A stretch of DNA of 29,077 nucleotides from Oehlia diaphana. Its lineage: Eukaryota > Glomeromycota > Glomeromycetes > Glomerales > Glomeraceae. The notes below the pieces were generated by a model. The model was not told the DNA's origin. It saw only the letters and a list, made by a program, of their open reading frames with translations, and ran no database searches. The stretch spans positions 1 to 29,077 of the forward strand of contig QZLH01000108.1 in assembly GCA_003833135.1 (NCBI GenBank), in the 5' to 3' direction. Shown in pieces: positions 1-8,615 of this stretch; position 1 is the stretch's first letter; each line of letters starts with the position of its first letter. The position numbers and the translations under genes are program-made.

Positions 1-579
1 ATCAGTACAATATTTTTGAAGTTCTGGGAAAGAATCGTTTTCAAAGCTTGTCTGATATATTAATTCAAAGTTTTGTTCCATCCAGTTTGTTTTGTTTTTA
101 ACTAAAAAAGATTCTATATAAGGAATTAACTCTTGAAGGCTAAGTTCGTTAGCAGTAACCAAGATTTTAATGAGATCTGAAATATCATATTCTTCCAAAG
201 AAAGTCTCCCTCCGTAAATATATCTAAATAAAAAATTAAACGTATGTATTAAAAAAATATATATATATATATACATGTATATTTTAGCGAAAAAAAAAAG
301 TAAAATATTAAGTCTTTCGTACCTTAATAATACATGAAAAATTTCAGGGGAAATATTTGGTAATTTAATATTTGTCAAAATTCCATCATTTTTCTTTTTA
401 TTAGTTGATAAAATTCTACGCAAATAAGGAGAACGATAATCTAAAATAACCATATGGGCACGAAATACTTTCACATAAGGGTCACTACCAACTTCAATTG
501 TGATATCATAATATTCTTTATCATCCAAAATTTCAAGTAGATTCTGTGATAATTTCGGTAAAAGTTTATTATCGGCCAT
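1..579 (-). CDS. BTB-BACK-TLDc protein, 5' part (cut by window edge)
   Basis: Start ATG is at 579 (Met-Ala-Asp). Exon 1 is 323-579 (257 nt), the intron is 224-322 (99 nt, GTACGA...TTTAG) and exon 2 runs from 223 off the window at base 1. The visible ~160 residues show the BTB core (EYYDITIEVG-like strand, FRAHMVILDYRSPYLRRIL) and, after the intron, the family block YIYGGRLSLEEYD, ISDLIKILVTANEL and the start of the BACK region (NWMEQNFELIYQTSFEN). No frame lesion is seen in the visible part. The BACK remainder, linker and TLDc lie outside. The intron splits the Arg codon exactly as in the full-length paralogues. By family knowledge BTB-BACK proteins often recruit Cullin-3; that role here is inferred. 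Upstream lies the conserved 646-695 motif shared with the minus-strand tandem units. Confidence 0.85.
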   Translation of the reverse strand, partial: MADNKLLPKLSQNLLEILDDKEYYDITIEVGSDPYVKVFRAHMVILDYRSPYLRRILSTNKKKNDGILTNIKLPNISPEIFHVLLRYERLNILLFFFAKIYMYIYIYIFLIHTFNFLFRYIYGGRLSLEEYDISDLIKILVTANELSLQELIPYIESFLVKNKTNWMEQNFELIYQTSFENDSFPELQKYCTD

Positions 580-645
580 TATAATCTTGAAAGGAAGAGT
601 ATGAGAAATAATTTGTGCAAACTTTGTATTTTTTTTTTTTTTGAA

Positions 646-695
646 CACACTTGTTTAACCATTGACCGGTTAAAATTACTTCCGTAAAGTAATTT
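646..695 (-). promoter_or_regulatory. conserved upstream element of BTB-TLDc genes (copy 1)
   Basis: Read on the minus strand this segment carries TTACTTTACGGAAGTAATTT followed by AACCGGTCAATGG and a downstream TGTG. Near-identical blocks lie upstream of the gene starting at 12443, the pseudogene starting at 17352, and (split by a LINE) the pseudogene ending at 8535. Position about 70-115 bp before the start codon and conservation between decayed copies suggest a promoter element or a repeat-unit landmark. Function is inferred only. Confidence 0.4.
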
Positions 696-696
696 T

Positions 697-1177
697 AATG
701 CAGGTTAGAGATGTGCAACAGAGATCATACGTTCCACAAACATTTTAAGTAACCTAACGACTTACAATTTTCGACCATATAAATAATAATATTAATCGTT
801 GGTTAACCTTTAGATTGTTTTCATGCTTTATATCTTTCGAATCGTGCAACTTGTGCGATTGATACATTTGACGTGGGCTATGTAACATACATTGTATACA
901 TTTGCATCTATTTCGCCATATATACAGTATACAAAATAAATATTGTATATAAATCGTTTACTTGCTTGCCTATCACTTTAATAATTGTAACATTGTTACA
1001 TTAAAATATTTAATTTATTAATAAGAATCCACTGTACAGTTATTACTGTTCATATATTCATATGAAGATATATTTTATGTAATGATAATAGACGATGATT
1101 TACTAAAGTCGGACGCATTGCATATTTTGGAGAAAAAGAAAAAAATAAAATAAAATAAAATGTAAAATCTTTCATAC
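697..1177. other. AT-rich intergenic, no gene seen
   Basis: No open frame with coding character and no inverted terminal repeats were found. The stretch holds short A/T microsatellite-like runs, for example the AAAAT repeats at about 1140-1160. It separates the partial gene at 1-579 from the exon-1 relic at 1178-1408. Confidence 0.4.
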
Positions 1178-1408
1178 TTTAATAATACAATAAAAAATTT
1201 CCGGTAAAACATTTATAATTTAATAAGCATCAAAGTTTCATTATTGTTTTTGTTCATTGATAAATTCTTCTCAAATAAGGAGAATGATAATTTAAAATAA
1301 CCATATAGGCATGAAATATTTTAATATAAGGATCATTACCAACTTCAATTGTCATAAAATTTCGGTTTAATTTTGCGATAATTTTGGCAAAAGTCTATTT
1401 TTAATCAT
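1178..1408 (-). pseudogene. relic of a BTB-TLDc first exon
   Basis: Read on the minus strand from an ATG at 1408, the segment follows the first exon of the neighbouring genes: residues like KNRLLPKLSQN, then TIEVGNDPYIKIFHAYMV and ILNYHSPYLRRI. A deletion removes the residues that correspond to LEILDDEEYYDI and puts a TAA right after KLSQN. A second small deletion breaks the frame after RRI. The splice donor has decayed (AAAGTATG where AAGGTACG is expected) and no exon 2 follows at lower coordinates. It is therefore an orphan, dead first exon, probably left by a partial duplication or deletion. Confidence 0.75.
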
Positions 1409-2482
1409 CAATAATTTTAAGTAGAAAGATGAGCAAGAATTGAATTCTGGTTACATAATATAATTATCATACATCCACGTTGACTTTCTACCAAGTGATA
1501 TTTTACTATACTTCACCTAAAAGTTAACCGCATAACATTTCAAGAAACTTTTAATTTTTTGTACCACATTAAATATTATAATAAACTTAATCGCGCACAT
1601 GTTTTTTTATTACACTTTATTTTTTGTCTTGCTGATTTTAATTATTTACTGATATTACTTATAAAATTTTCTGTTTGTATTATATTGCAAAAATTTATTT
1701 ATGTCAGTAACTTATTGAAGTCTTTTAAATTTAGAAAACACATTTTTGACTCAGCTTATACATTAATCTTAATGAATAAAATATTTTTTAATGTGCCAAA
1801 AAAGTAGTAACTTTCTCTTTCTAATAAAAAACCTAATTTTTAATAACGATAAAATTTTATCCGTTAACAGTAGAAATTTTTTCTTCTCATATATTTTCGT
1901 TGTTCGAGAATTTAGTTTTAAAGTTTTAATATAATACAAAGGACGGGGAAATAACGTTTAAATTTTCGATTATCAGTTTGGTTGTTTATGGTATGACAAA
2001 ATTACGGTTGTCAACATCAGTCATGTGTTCTCTAAAGTCTCATTTGAATAAGCACAAAAAAATAAATTAATATCTCTTCATTTATTAATTATACAAGTAC
2101 CAACAATTTTGAGACGAAAGAAATATTATTAGGCTCTTATTGATTGGAGACTCAAAGTCATCAAAATTATGAGCAAATAATCGGACTATATTTTACCCGT
2201 TGCCACTGACTACATTTGTGTTTCACAAATTACCTAATTTAAACGAAGCCACTAATCAAATAAAGAATAGAAAGAATACGCACATTATATTTTAATGCAA
2301 GCCATAAATTAAGAATACTCTTACAGTATAATCTAACTATTCTAAACTTTTTGTTTGGATCACCAGATCAACAATAAGTGTTGCCCAAATTTACCGTATT
2401 AAGATAATCTGCATCTAGACAAACATATATGTTACATAATAACATAAAGGTTTTACTAACTACAAATTAGGATGAAAATTTC
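1409..2482. other. AT-rich intergenic, no convincing gene
   Basis: An open frame at about 1562-1807 is extremely Phe/Leu/Ile/Tyr-rich, has no ATG at its start and resembles translated AT-rich noise, so it is not called. No tRNA, TIR or known protein motif was recognised. The stretch separates the minus-strand relic from the plus-strand gene at 2525 and presumably contains the promoter of the latter. Confidence 0.35.
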
Positions 2483-2509
2483 TTTTTTTTTTTTATTTTG
2501 AAAAAAAAA
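2483..2509 (+). promoter_or_regulatory. poly(dT)-poly(dA) tract before start codon
   Basis: A run of 12 T followed within a few bases by a run of 9 A ends 15 nt before the ATG at 2525. The same T-run/A-run switch precedes the other three plus-strand paralogues (4940, 19119, 26440). Such tracts are known nucleosome-excluding promoter elements in fungi; that role here is inferred. Confidence 0.4.
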
Positions 2510-2524
2510 TCAAAAATTATATAA

Positions 2525-4055
2525 ATGGTTGATAATAAATTTTTATCAAAATTATCACAAAATTTAATCGAAATTTTAGACGATGAAAAATATTATGATA
2601 TTACAATTGAAGTCGGTAATGACCCTTATATTAAAACATTTCATGCTCATATGATTATTTTAAATTATCGTTCTCCTTATTTAAGAAGAATTTTATCAAT
2701 GATCGAAAACAATAATGATGGAACTTTGATGCATATTAAATTATCAAATATTTCACCTGAAATTTTTCATGTATTATTAAGGTATATTTTATTTTCTTTC
2801 TCTCTAAAAATTAAAAATATTTATATACATATAATTTTTTTTTTTAATTACAAACGTTTAATTTTTCTTCAGATATATTTATGGAGGAAAACTTTCTTTG
2901 GAAGAATATGATGCTTCAGACATAATTAAAATTTTGGTTGCTGCCAATGAACTTAACCTTCAGGAATTAATCCCCTATTTGGAATCTTTTTTAATTGAAA
3001 ATAAAAATGATTGGATGGAACAAAATTTTGATTTGATATACAAATCAAGTTTTAAAAACGATTCTTTCTCGAAACTTCAAAAATATTGTAATGATTTAAT
3101 TTCAAAAGAACCAATCAAAATATTCAATTCTCTAAATTTCTTTTCAATTCCAGAAAAACTTTTAATCACGATTATTCAGAATGAAAATCTTCAAATGAGT
3201 GAAATTCAAGTTTGGGAGCGTGTGATCGAATGGGGACTTGCACAAAATCCAGATCTTCCTTCTAATCCTATAAATTTTTCAAAAGATGATTTTAATACTT
3301 TAAAGAATACCTTACGACAATGTATTCCTTTTATTAAATTTTATAATTTAACTTCAAGAGAATTTTTAAAGAAAGTATTACCTTATAAAAGAATATTACC
3401 AAAGTTATTATATAAAGATTTATTAAATTACTTTTTGGATAATGATAGTGATAATAATCCAGTTAAAGAATCAGAACCTACCAAAGTAACTAAAGAAATC
3501 AAATTAAAAGATATTGATTCTAAAATCATTACATTTCAACAAGCTGAATTAATTTCAAAATGGATTAATGAATTAGAAAAATTAACAACTTCATATGAAT
3601 TTAAATTATTATATCGTGATTCACGTGATTGGTCCAGTGGATTATTTAGTAGATTTAAAAAATTTCATAAAATTTGTAATAATCAATCTCGTACTATAGT
3701 AATTATTAAAGTGAAAGGTAGTAAAGATATTCTTGGAGGATATAATCCTATTGAATGGAAATCTGATAGTAGTTATGGTATTACTAAAAATAGTTTCATA
3801 TTCTCTTTTAATAATGATGGAATTGATGAATATATTTTAAGTCATGTAAAGAATGAAAAGAAAGCTATATTTAATAGTTCTTTTTATGATATTGGTCCTT
3901 CATTTGGTGATGGTGATTTATATTTATATCAAAATCATCCAAATATTAATTTTGGTGAATTAAGAATTCGTTGTAAAAAAAATTCTTATGAAAGACAAAT
4001 TAAAGAAATTAATGATTCATGTTTTTCAGAAGTTGAAGTTTTTCAAATCATTTAA
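2525..4055 (+). CDS. BTB-BACK-TLDc domain protein (479 aa, spliced)
   Basis: Exon 1 is 2525-2781 and exon 2 is 2873-4055; the 91-nt intron starts GTATAT and ends TTCTTCAG. Joining them gives 479 codons plus TAA. Exon 1 covers residues 1-85 with the BTB signature (YYDITIEVG, FHAHMIILNYRSPYLRRIL), and the intron splits Arg86. BTB continues to about residue 126. BACK spans about 130-265 with the hallmark IQVWERVIEWGLAQNPDL at about 197. A charged linker follows (about 275-300). TLDc runs from about 305 to the end: LISKWINELE, FKLLYRDSRD, FHKICNNQSRT, ILGGYNPIEWKSD, FIFSFNND, GPSFGDGDLYL. TLDc proteins (OXR1, NCOA7, TLDC1 relatives) protect against oxidative stress and bind V-ATPase; BTB-BACK suggests a Cullin-3 adaptor. 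The substrate is unknown. Start choice: Met-Val-Asp-Asn-Lys is conserved among paralogues. Confidence 0.93.
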
Positions 4056-4642
4056 TATTAATATTAAAAATTCTAAAAAAATTAGCAAAGGTTTTAGTAA
4101 TAAAGTATTTAAGAATTTCGTTGATTCTAAAGATTATTCATATAGTATCTATAATATTAAATTATGAAATTATATTTTATTTGTATTATATTTTGTATAT
4201 TTTATTAATTAAAATTTTATTTATATATCTAAACTCCTCTTTGTCGTATGTGTACAGAAACGAGACTAGACTGCCTAAACTGATATTTTTATTGCTCCTA
4301 AAGAAACATGTTTCCCCAAAAATAGTCACGGTATTTATATTCTCTCGGAATACAAATGTCCTTAAAAACGTAATGTCACGTTCTCATAATTCACTATTTT
4401 ATTCGTCGTTTATAAATTATCATAAGAGAGTGAATCCCACATGATATTCCGAACAAATGTACTAAATTATTGATCAACTAATTCCTATCTAACCTTCTTT
4501 AAACTTATGGGGTTAAAATTGGTCGATCGAATATTCGATAATTACATGATACTTAAATCAAGAACATTAATTTATAAAAAAGAAGTGCTTAATAAATTAT
4601 CGAATATTCTTCAAATAATCTGAAATTAGAATAATTTTTTAA
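4056..4642. other. intergenic with a 15-bp inverted repeat
   Basis: This is AT-rich spacer. A perfect inverted repeat pairs GAATATTCGATAATT (4529-4543) with AATTATCGAATATTC (4595-4609) around a 51-bp loop. It could be a small foldback element remnant or an RNA hairpin. An open frame at 4121-4444 has low-complexity hydrophobic composition and is not supported. Confidence 0.4.
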
Positions 4643-4873
4643 TCAATTCACTTCCATTTCTTCCATTTCGTGTTCATAATTATAAAGGAAGATCAACTAT
4701 TTATAAAAATCGCTTGTGCTTCTAATTAAATGAAGTGAGTCACAGTAAATACTTAAAATTTCTTGTTTGAATTCAAGTAAATAATGTTCGGGATCAACCA
4801 AAATAATATTACGATCGGCAATATGACGTAATATGATGTTTTTGACTATCAAACTAGGATTAAGAATTCCCAT
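4643..4873 (-). pseudogene. unrecognised short reading frame with in-frame TAG
   Basis: From ATG at 4873 an open frame of 58 codons runs to TAG at 4697. The same frame then continues 17 more codons to TGA at 4643 with equally protein-like composition (IFLYNYEHEMEEMEV). The N-terminal part has mixed polar and aliphatic residues (HIADRNIILVDPEHYLLEF, CDSLHLIRSTSDFYK), unlike the Phe/Ile/Tyr-rich noise of surrounding frames. I do not recognise the family. It is probably the tail of a degraded gene with a nonsense mutation, or a small divergent gene sharing the promoter of the gene at 4940 (66 bp between starts). Confidence 0.35.
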
Positions 4874-4902
4874 TCCTTTATTCTTTATTCCTTTTTATCC
4901 TA

Positions 4903-4934
<32 letters not shown>
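4903..4934 (+). promoter_or_regulatory. T16-A16 tract before start codon
   Basis: Sixteen T are followed directly by sixteen A, ending 5 nt before the ATG at 4940. This is the most extreme copy of the T-run/A-run arrangement that precedes all plus-strand paralogues here. It could form a near-perfect hairpin in single strand or a rigid nucleosome-depleted segment. The regulatory role is inferred. Confidence 0.4.
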
Positions 4935-4939
4935 TTATA

Positions 4940-6460
4940 ATGGTTGATAATAAATTTTTGTCAAAGTTAACACAAAATTTACTTGAAATTTTGGATGATA
5001 AAGAATATTATGATGTTTCAATTGAAGTTGGTAGTGCCCCTTATGCAAAAGTATTTCACAGTCATAAAGTTATTTTAAATTATCGTTCTCCTTATTTGAA
5101 AAGAATTTTATCAACTAATAATAATAATGATGGAACATCGACACATATTAAATTATCAAATATTTCACCTGAAAGTTTTCATATATTATTAAGGTACGAA
5201 AGAATTTTACATTTTTATTTATTTACGCTATACATAAATATTTATCTAATTTATAAACGTATAATTTTTCTCAGATATATTTATGTAGGAGAACTTTCAT
5301 TAGAAGAATGTGGTGCTTCAGATATCATTAAAATTTTGGTTGCTGCCGATAATCTTGGTCTTCAGGAATTAATTCCATATTTAGAATCCTTTTTAATTAA
5401 AAACAAATCAAATTGGATGGAAGAAAATTTCGATTTAATATATCAAACATGTTTTAAATCTGAATCTTTTATGGAACTTCAAAAATATTGTACTGACTTA
5501 ATTTCAAAAGAACCAAATAAGATTTTTAATTCCTTAAATTTTTCTTTAATTCCGGAAAAACTTTTGATCACGATTATTCAGAATGAAAATAATCAAATGA
5601 GCGAAATTCAAGTTTGGGAGCGTGTGATCGAATGGGGATGTGCTCAAAATCCGGACCTTCCTTCTGATCCTACAAGTTATTCAAAGGATGATTTTAATGC
5701 TTTAAAAAATACTTTACAAAAATGTATTCCTTTAATTAAATTTCGGAATATAACTTCGAAAGAATTCTCGAAAAAAGTTTTACCTTACAAAAAAATTTTA
5801 CCAAAAGAATTATACAAAGGTTTATTAGAATATTTTTTGGACAATGACAATAGCCCTATTAACAAATCTGGACCTCGTGTTGTTAAAGAGATTAACGTTA
5901 AAGCAAAAAATATTGATTCTAAAATCATCAAATTTCAGCATGCTGTATTAATCTCAAAGTGGATTGATAAATTGGAGACTACAGACAAATTAACAATCCC
6001 ATACGAATTTAAATTATTATATCGTGAATCTCGTGATGCGACATCTCGTGATGGATCTGGTGGATTGCTTCATAGGTTTAAAAGGTTCCATGAAATTTGT
6101 AAAAATCAAAGTCGTACTGTGACAATTATTAAAGTGAAAGATAGTAAAGAGGTTCTTGGAGGATATAATCCTATTGAATGGAAATTTGATGGTAGTTATG
6201 GCATTACTAAAGATAGTTTTGTATTTTCTTTTAGTAATGATAGTACTGAAAATTATATTTTAAGTCGTGTAAATAATGAAACGAAAGCTATATATAATGA
6301 CGTTTATAATGGTCCATCATTTGGTCATGGAGATCTCTATTTATGTACAACTTTTGGTGGAGGTTTAAAAATCCTTTGTAAGAAAAAGTATTATGAAAAA
6401 CAGATCATAAAAAGTTATGATGCATTATCTTTAGAGTTTGAAGTATTTCAAATAATTTAA
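4940..6460 (+). CDS. BTB-BACK-TLDc domain protein (479 aa spliced; 506 aa if unspliced)
   Basis: Exon 1 is 4940-5193 and exon 2 is 5275-6460. The 81-nt intron begins GTACGA, ends TTTTTCTCAG, has no stop codon and is a multiple of three, so the unspliced frame stays open for 506 codons. Splicing restores the family junction Arg-Tyr-Ile-Tyr and a 479-residue protein. Domains: BTB about 20-125 (YYDVSIEVG, FHSHKVILNYRSPYLKRIL), BACK with IQVWERVIEWGCAQNPDL at about 196, a linker rich in Lys/Ser/Pro (about 274-300), and TLDc (LISKWIDKLE, FKLLYRESRD, FHEICKNQSRT, VLGGYNPIEWKFD, FVFSFSND, GPSFGHGDLYL). A short duplication-like insert (RDATSRDGSGG) widens the first TLDc loop. It is the nearest downstream paralogue of the gene at 2525, same strand, and likely arose by tandem duplication. 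Biochemical role is as inferred for that gene. Confidence 0.93.
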   Translation: MVDNKFLSKLTQNLLEILDDKEYYDVSIEVGSAPYAKVFHSHKVILNYRSPYLKRILSTNNNNDGTSTHIKLSNISPESFHILLRYERILHFYLFTLYINIYLIYKRIIFLRYIYVGELSLEECGASDIIKILVAADNLGLQELIPYLESFLIKNKSNWMEENFDLIYQTCFKSESFMELQKYCTDLISKEPNKIFNSLNFSLIPEKLLITIIQNENNQMSEIQVWERVIEWGCAQNPDLPSDPTSYSKDDFNALKNTLQKCIPLIKFRNITSKEFSKKVLPYKKILPKELYKGLLEYFLDNDNSPINKSGPRVVKEINVKAKNIDSKIIKFQHAVLISKWIDKLETTDKLTIPYEFKLLYRESRDATSRDGSGGLLHRFKRFHEICKNQSRTVTIIKVKDSKEVLGGYNPIEWKFDGSYGITKDSFVFSFSNDSTENYILSRVNNETKAIYNDVYNGPSFGHGDLYLCTTFGGGLKILCKKKYYEKQIIKSYDALSLEFEVFQII

Positions 6461-7054
6461 GATACTGTATATTCTTTTAAATTCTAAAGATTAATTTTTT
6501 TTTTGTGATTCATATGTAAATAATCAATAGTTTAAAAAATCTCTGAATATATTTTAATGGAGTATAATATTTTTTATTTTTATTTGTCATTTTATTTCAG
6601 AATTATTTGAATAACTAATTTGTAGGTTTTATACAATATCTCAAAATTCTGTATTTGGGCGGAATTATTAAATATTAAATGATTTAGCAAATATAATAAA
6701 CCTGCTTTTAAAATATAATAATAATAATAATAAATTTATCTGACTCACTATTGGACAACCAATAAAAAATGTTAATAAAGTGCATTCGAAACGCATCCAG
6801 TTCAACCCGTAAAAATATTTTGCTGTAATTTCTGTAAAAACTTCGTGAATAGTATGATAAATTCATGGAAATTACATGAAATAAAAAAATGGAATAAATT
6901 TATTATAGGTGGACAAATGTACCTAAACTTGTAATTTTGTATATACTATGGTACAAACGAACGATTAGCAATTAGATAAATTTATTAATTTATTAATAAT
7001 AAAATTAATAAAATGAGTCAATAAATTAATGCTTTGGATTAAAGAGAAAACCTG
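6461..7054. other. intergenic, AAT microsatellite
   Basis: AT-rich spacer after the stop at 6460. It contains an (AAT)n run at about 6717-6733. No gene, TIR or recognised motif was seen. Confidence 0.4.
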
Positions 7055-7063
7055 CTGTAGCTA

Positions 7064-7227
7064 TACATGGAGATAAATTAGGCGCCGAAATATTACGGCA
7101 CATTGCGCTAATTCGGCATTACACCTGTGTAATACTAGTGTAATACTATTTTTAGAACAAAAATTTGATGTAATATACGTCTCCTTAATGCCGAATTATC
7201 TGAAATAATTACGCCCCAATGTATATA
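7064..7227. mobile_element. foldback MITE-like element with 9-bp flanking duplication
   Basis: The segment is flanked by the direct repeat CTGTAGCTA (7055-7063 and 7228-7236). Inside, TAATTCGGCATTA near 7110 pairs with TAATGCCGAATTA near 7187, and the ends carry related inverted sequence (TACATGGAG... and ...CCCCAATGTATA). The length of 164 bp, lack of coding capacity and likely TSD fit a non-autonomous foldback element. The family is not assigned; a 9-bp TSD would suit a Mutator-like origin. Confidence 0.5.
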
Positions 7228-7236
7228 CTGTAGCTA

Positions 7237-7828
7237 GTTTGGTAAAGCCCATTTAAGAAATTTTTTCATCATGATTGTTTTGATTAATTTCTCTTTTGAT
7301 TTTCATCAAAAAAAAAAAAAAAAAAATGATAAAAATTTTGACAAATAGTGGAATTAATGAATTATTAATGCAGAATTATAATAGTTTTTTAAAATGTTAT
7401 CATAAAAATTTTATACCTGCTTCTTAACTTTTTATGTGTGAGTTTTAATTTTGAAAGTATGATTGTTATACATCTCACACGATGATCATATATTTTAGAT
7501 TTCAAAAACTGAATCTATGTATAATAATTCGCGCTGATACATTAAAATATTTGGATAATATGAATAGAAATTTTATTATTTTTATTAAGTTATTGCTAAG
7601 TTATTGAATCAATTGAATTAAGCAATAAGATATATTCTCTAATTGTATACTTCTGATATTTATTCGCATGCTTGTAAGGCACCCCTCTTCTCCTTGGGAT
7701 TTATACAAAAACTCCATTTTTAATAACATAAAATAATATAATGAATAGTGTACTAGTTTCAAATTAATAACTATATAATCTTATTAAAATATTTTGTAAA
7801 CAAATTTTGAAAATATTAGACTTAAGAT
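7237..7828. other. AT-rich intergenic, nothing recognised
   Basis: Spacer downstream of the minus-strand pseudogene. It has a poly(A) run at about 7308-7326 and no coherent reading frame. The ~300-bp module that lies downstream of the BTB-TLDc copies in the next two tandem units was not found here. Confidence 0.35.
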
Positions 7829-8535
7829 TTAATCATCGGTCCTGCACAATTGAAATACCTCAAAATATTATCTAAAGATAGCCCATCAAAACATTCGACC
7901 TCTTTTTTATAGTAATTTTTCTTATAAGCGATAATTAAACTTTCAGGAAAAGCAACGTGTAAAAACAGAACACCAAACGATGGACCGAATGGATAATTAT
8001 ATATAGCTTTTGTTTCATCCTTTACACGACTTAAAATAATATCACAATTCTTAAAAGAAAATATAAACTCTCTTTAGTAACTCTATAACCACCATCAGAT
8101 TTCCATTAATCGGATTATATCCTCCGAGAATTTGATTAATACCTCTCGCTTTAATAACTGTTACAGTACGAAATTTATTATCACAAATTTCATGAAATTT
8201 TTAATCCTTTCAAACGCTCCACCAGACTCTCCACTATCGCGATATAATAATTTGAATTTATGTGAACTTGTTAATTTGGCTCTAGATCTTAATCTATCAA
8301 TCCATTTTGAGATTATTTTAACGTGTTGATTTGAAATAATCACCGAATTGAACTAAATTTTTTAGACGGTCTATAATCATATTCAAAAGTGTTTTTAATA
8401 AATCTATGTATAATCCCTTGGATAGAATTTCCCTATATGAAAATATATAATGCAAAAATTCTTTTGAAGTTAAGTTTTGGAATCTGAAATCTCAAGTAAA
8501 TTTTGTGATAATTTAGACAAAAGTTTATTAGTGAA
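7829..8535 (-). pseudogene. BTB-BACK-TLDc pseudogene with large internal deletion (unit 1)
   Basis: On the minus strand the first ~16 codons of a BTB exon (NKLLSKLSQNLLEI, 8483-8534, start codon lost) run directly into a sequence matching the end of BACK (a copy of LTSKEFLKK near 8455-8480). About 200 residues of BTB and BACK are therefore missing. The TLDc part follows with HVKIISKWIDRLRSR, FKLLYRDSGES and IKNFMKF, then breaks by frameshifts; the PIEW motif reads ATTAATGG, one base short. The tail again resembles the family (GPSFG, RYFNC...). An AGATTT-type microhomology at the junction suggests slippage or end-joining. The gene cannot make a functional protein. It is the oldest-looking member of the tandem minus-strand series. 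Confidence 0.85.
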
Positions 8536-8601
8536 TTGAAAAAAAACTAATTTAGGTTAAAAAACCTTTAATATTTTTTTTTTTTTTTCTGACACAAGGT
8601 A

Positions 8602-8615
8602 CATTAACCGGCTAA
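8602..8615. repeat. target-site duplication, left copy
   Basis: CATTAACCGGCTAA at 8602-8615 is matched, with one difference, by CATTAACCGGATAA at 10314-10327. In unit 2 the corresponding sequence (CATTAACCGGCTAA near 12520) is single and continuous, which shows the empty site. Confidence 0.75.

Noticed and set aside
1559..1807. 82-codon plus-strand open frame
   Set aside because: It has no ATG at its start, Phe/Leu/Ile/Tyr-rich composition, and no homologous features; typical of AT-rich noise.
4121..4444. 107-codon plus-strand open frame downstream of the gene ending at 4055
   Set aside because: Low-complexity hydrophobic N-terminus, no recognisable domain, and it overlaps the 3' flank of a real gene.
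8132..8329. Plus-strand open frame opposite the TLDc relic
   Set aside because: It is antisense to recognisable TLDc sequence and has no independent support.
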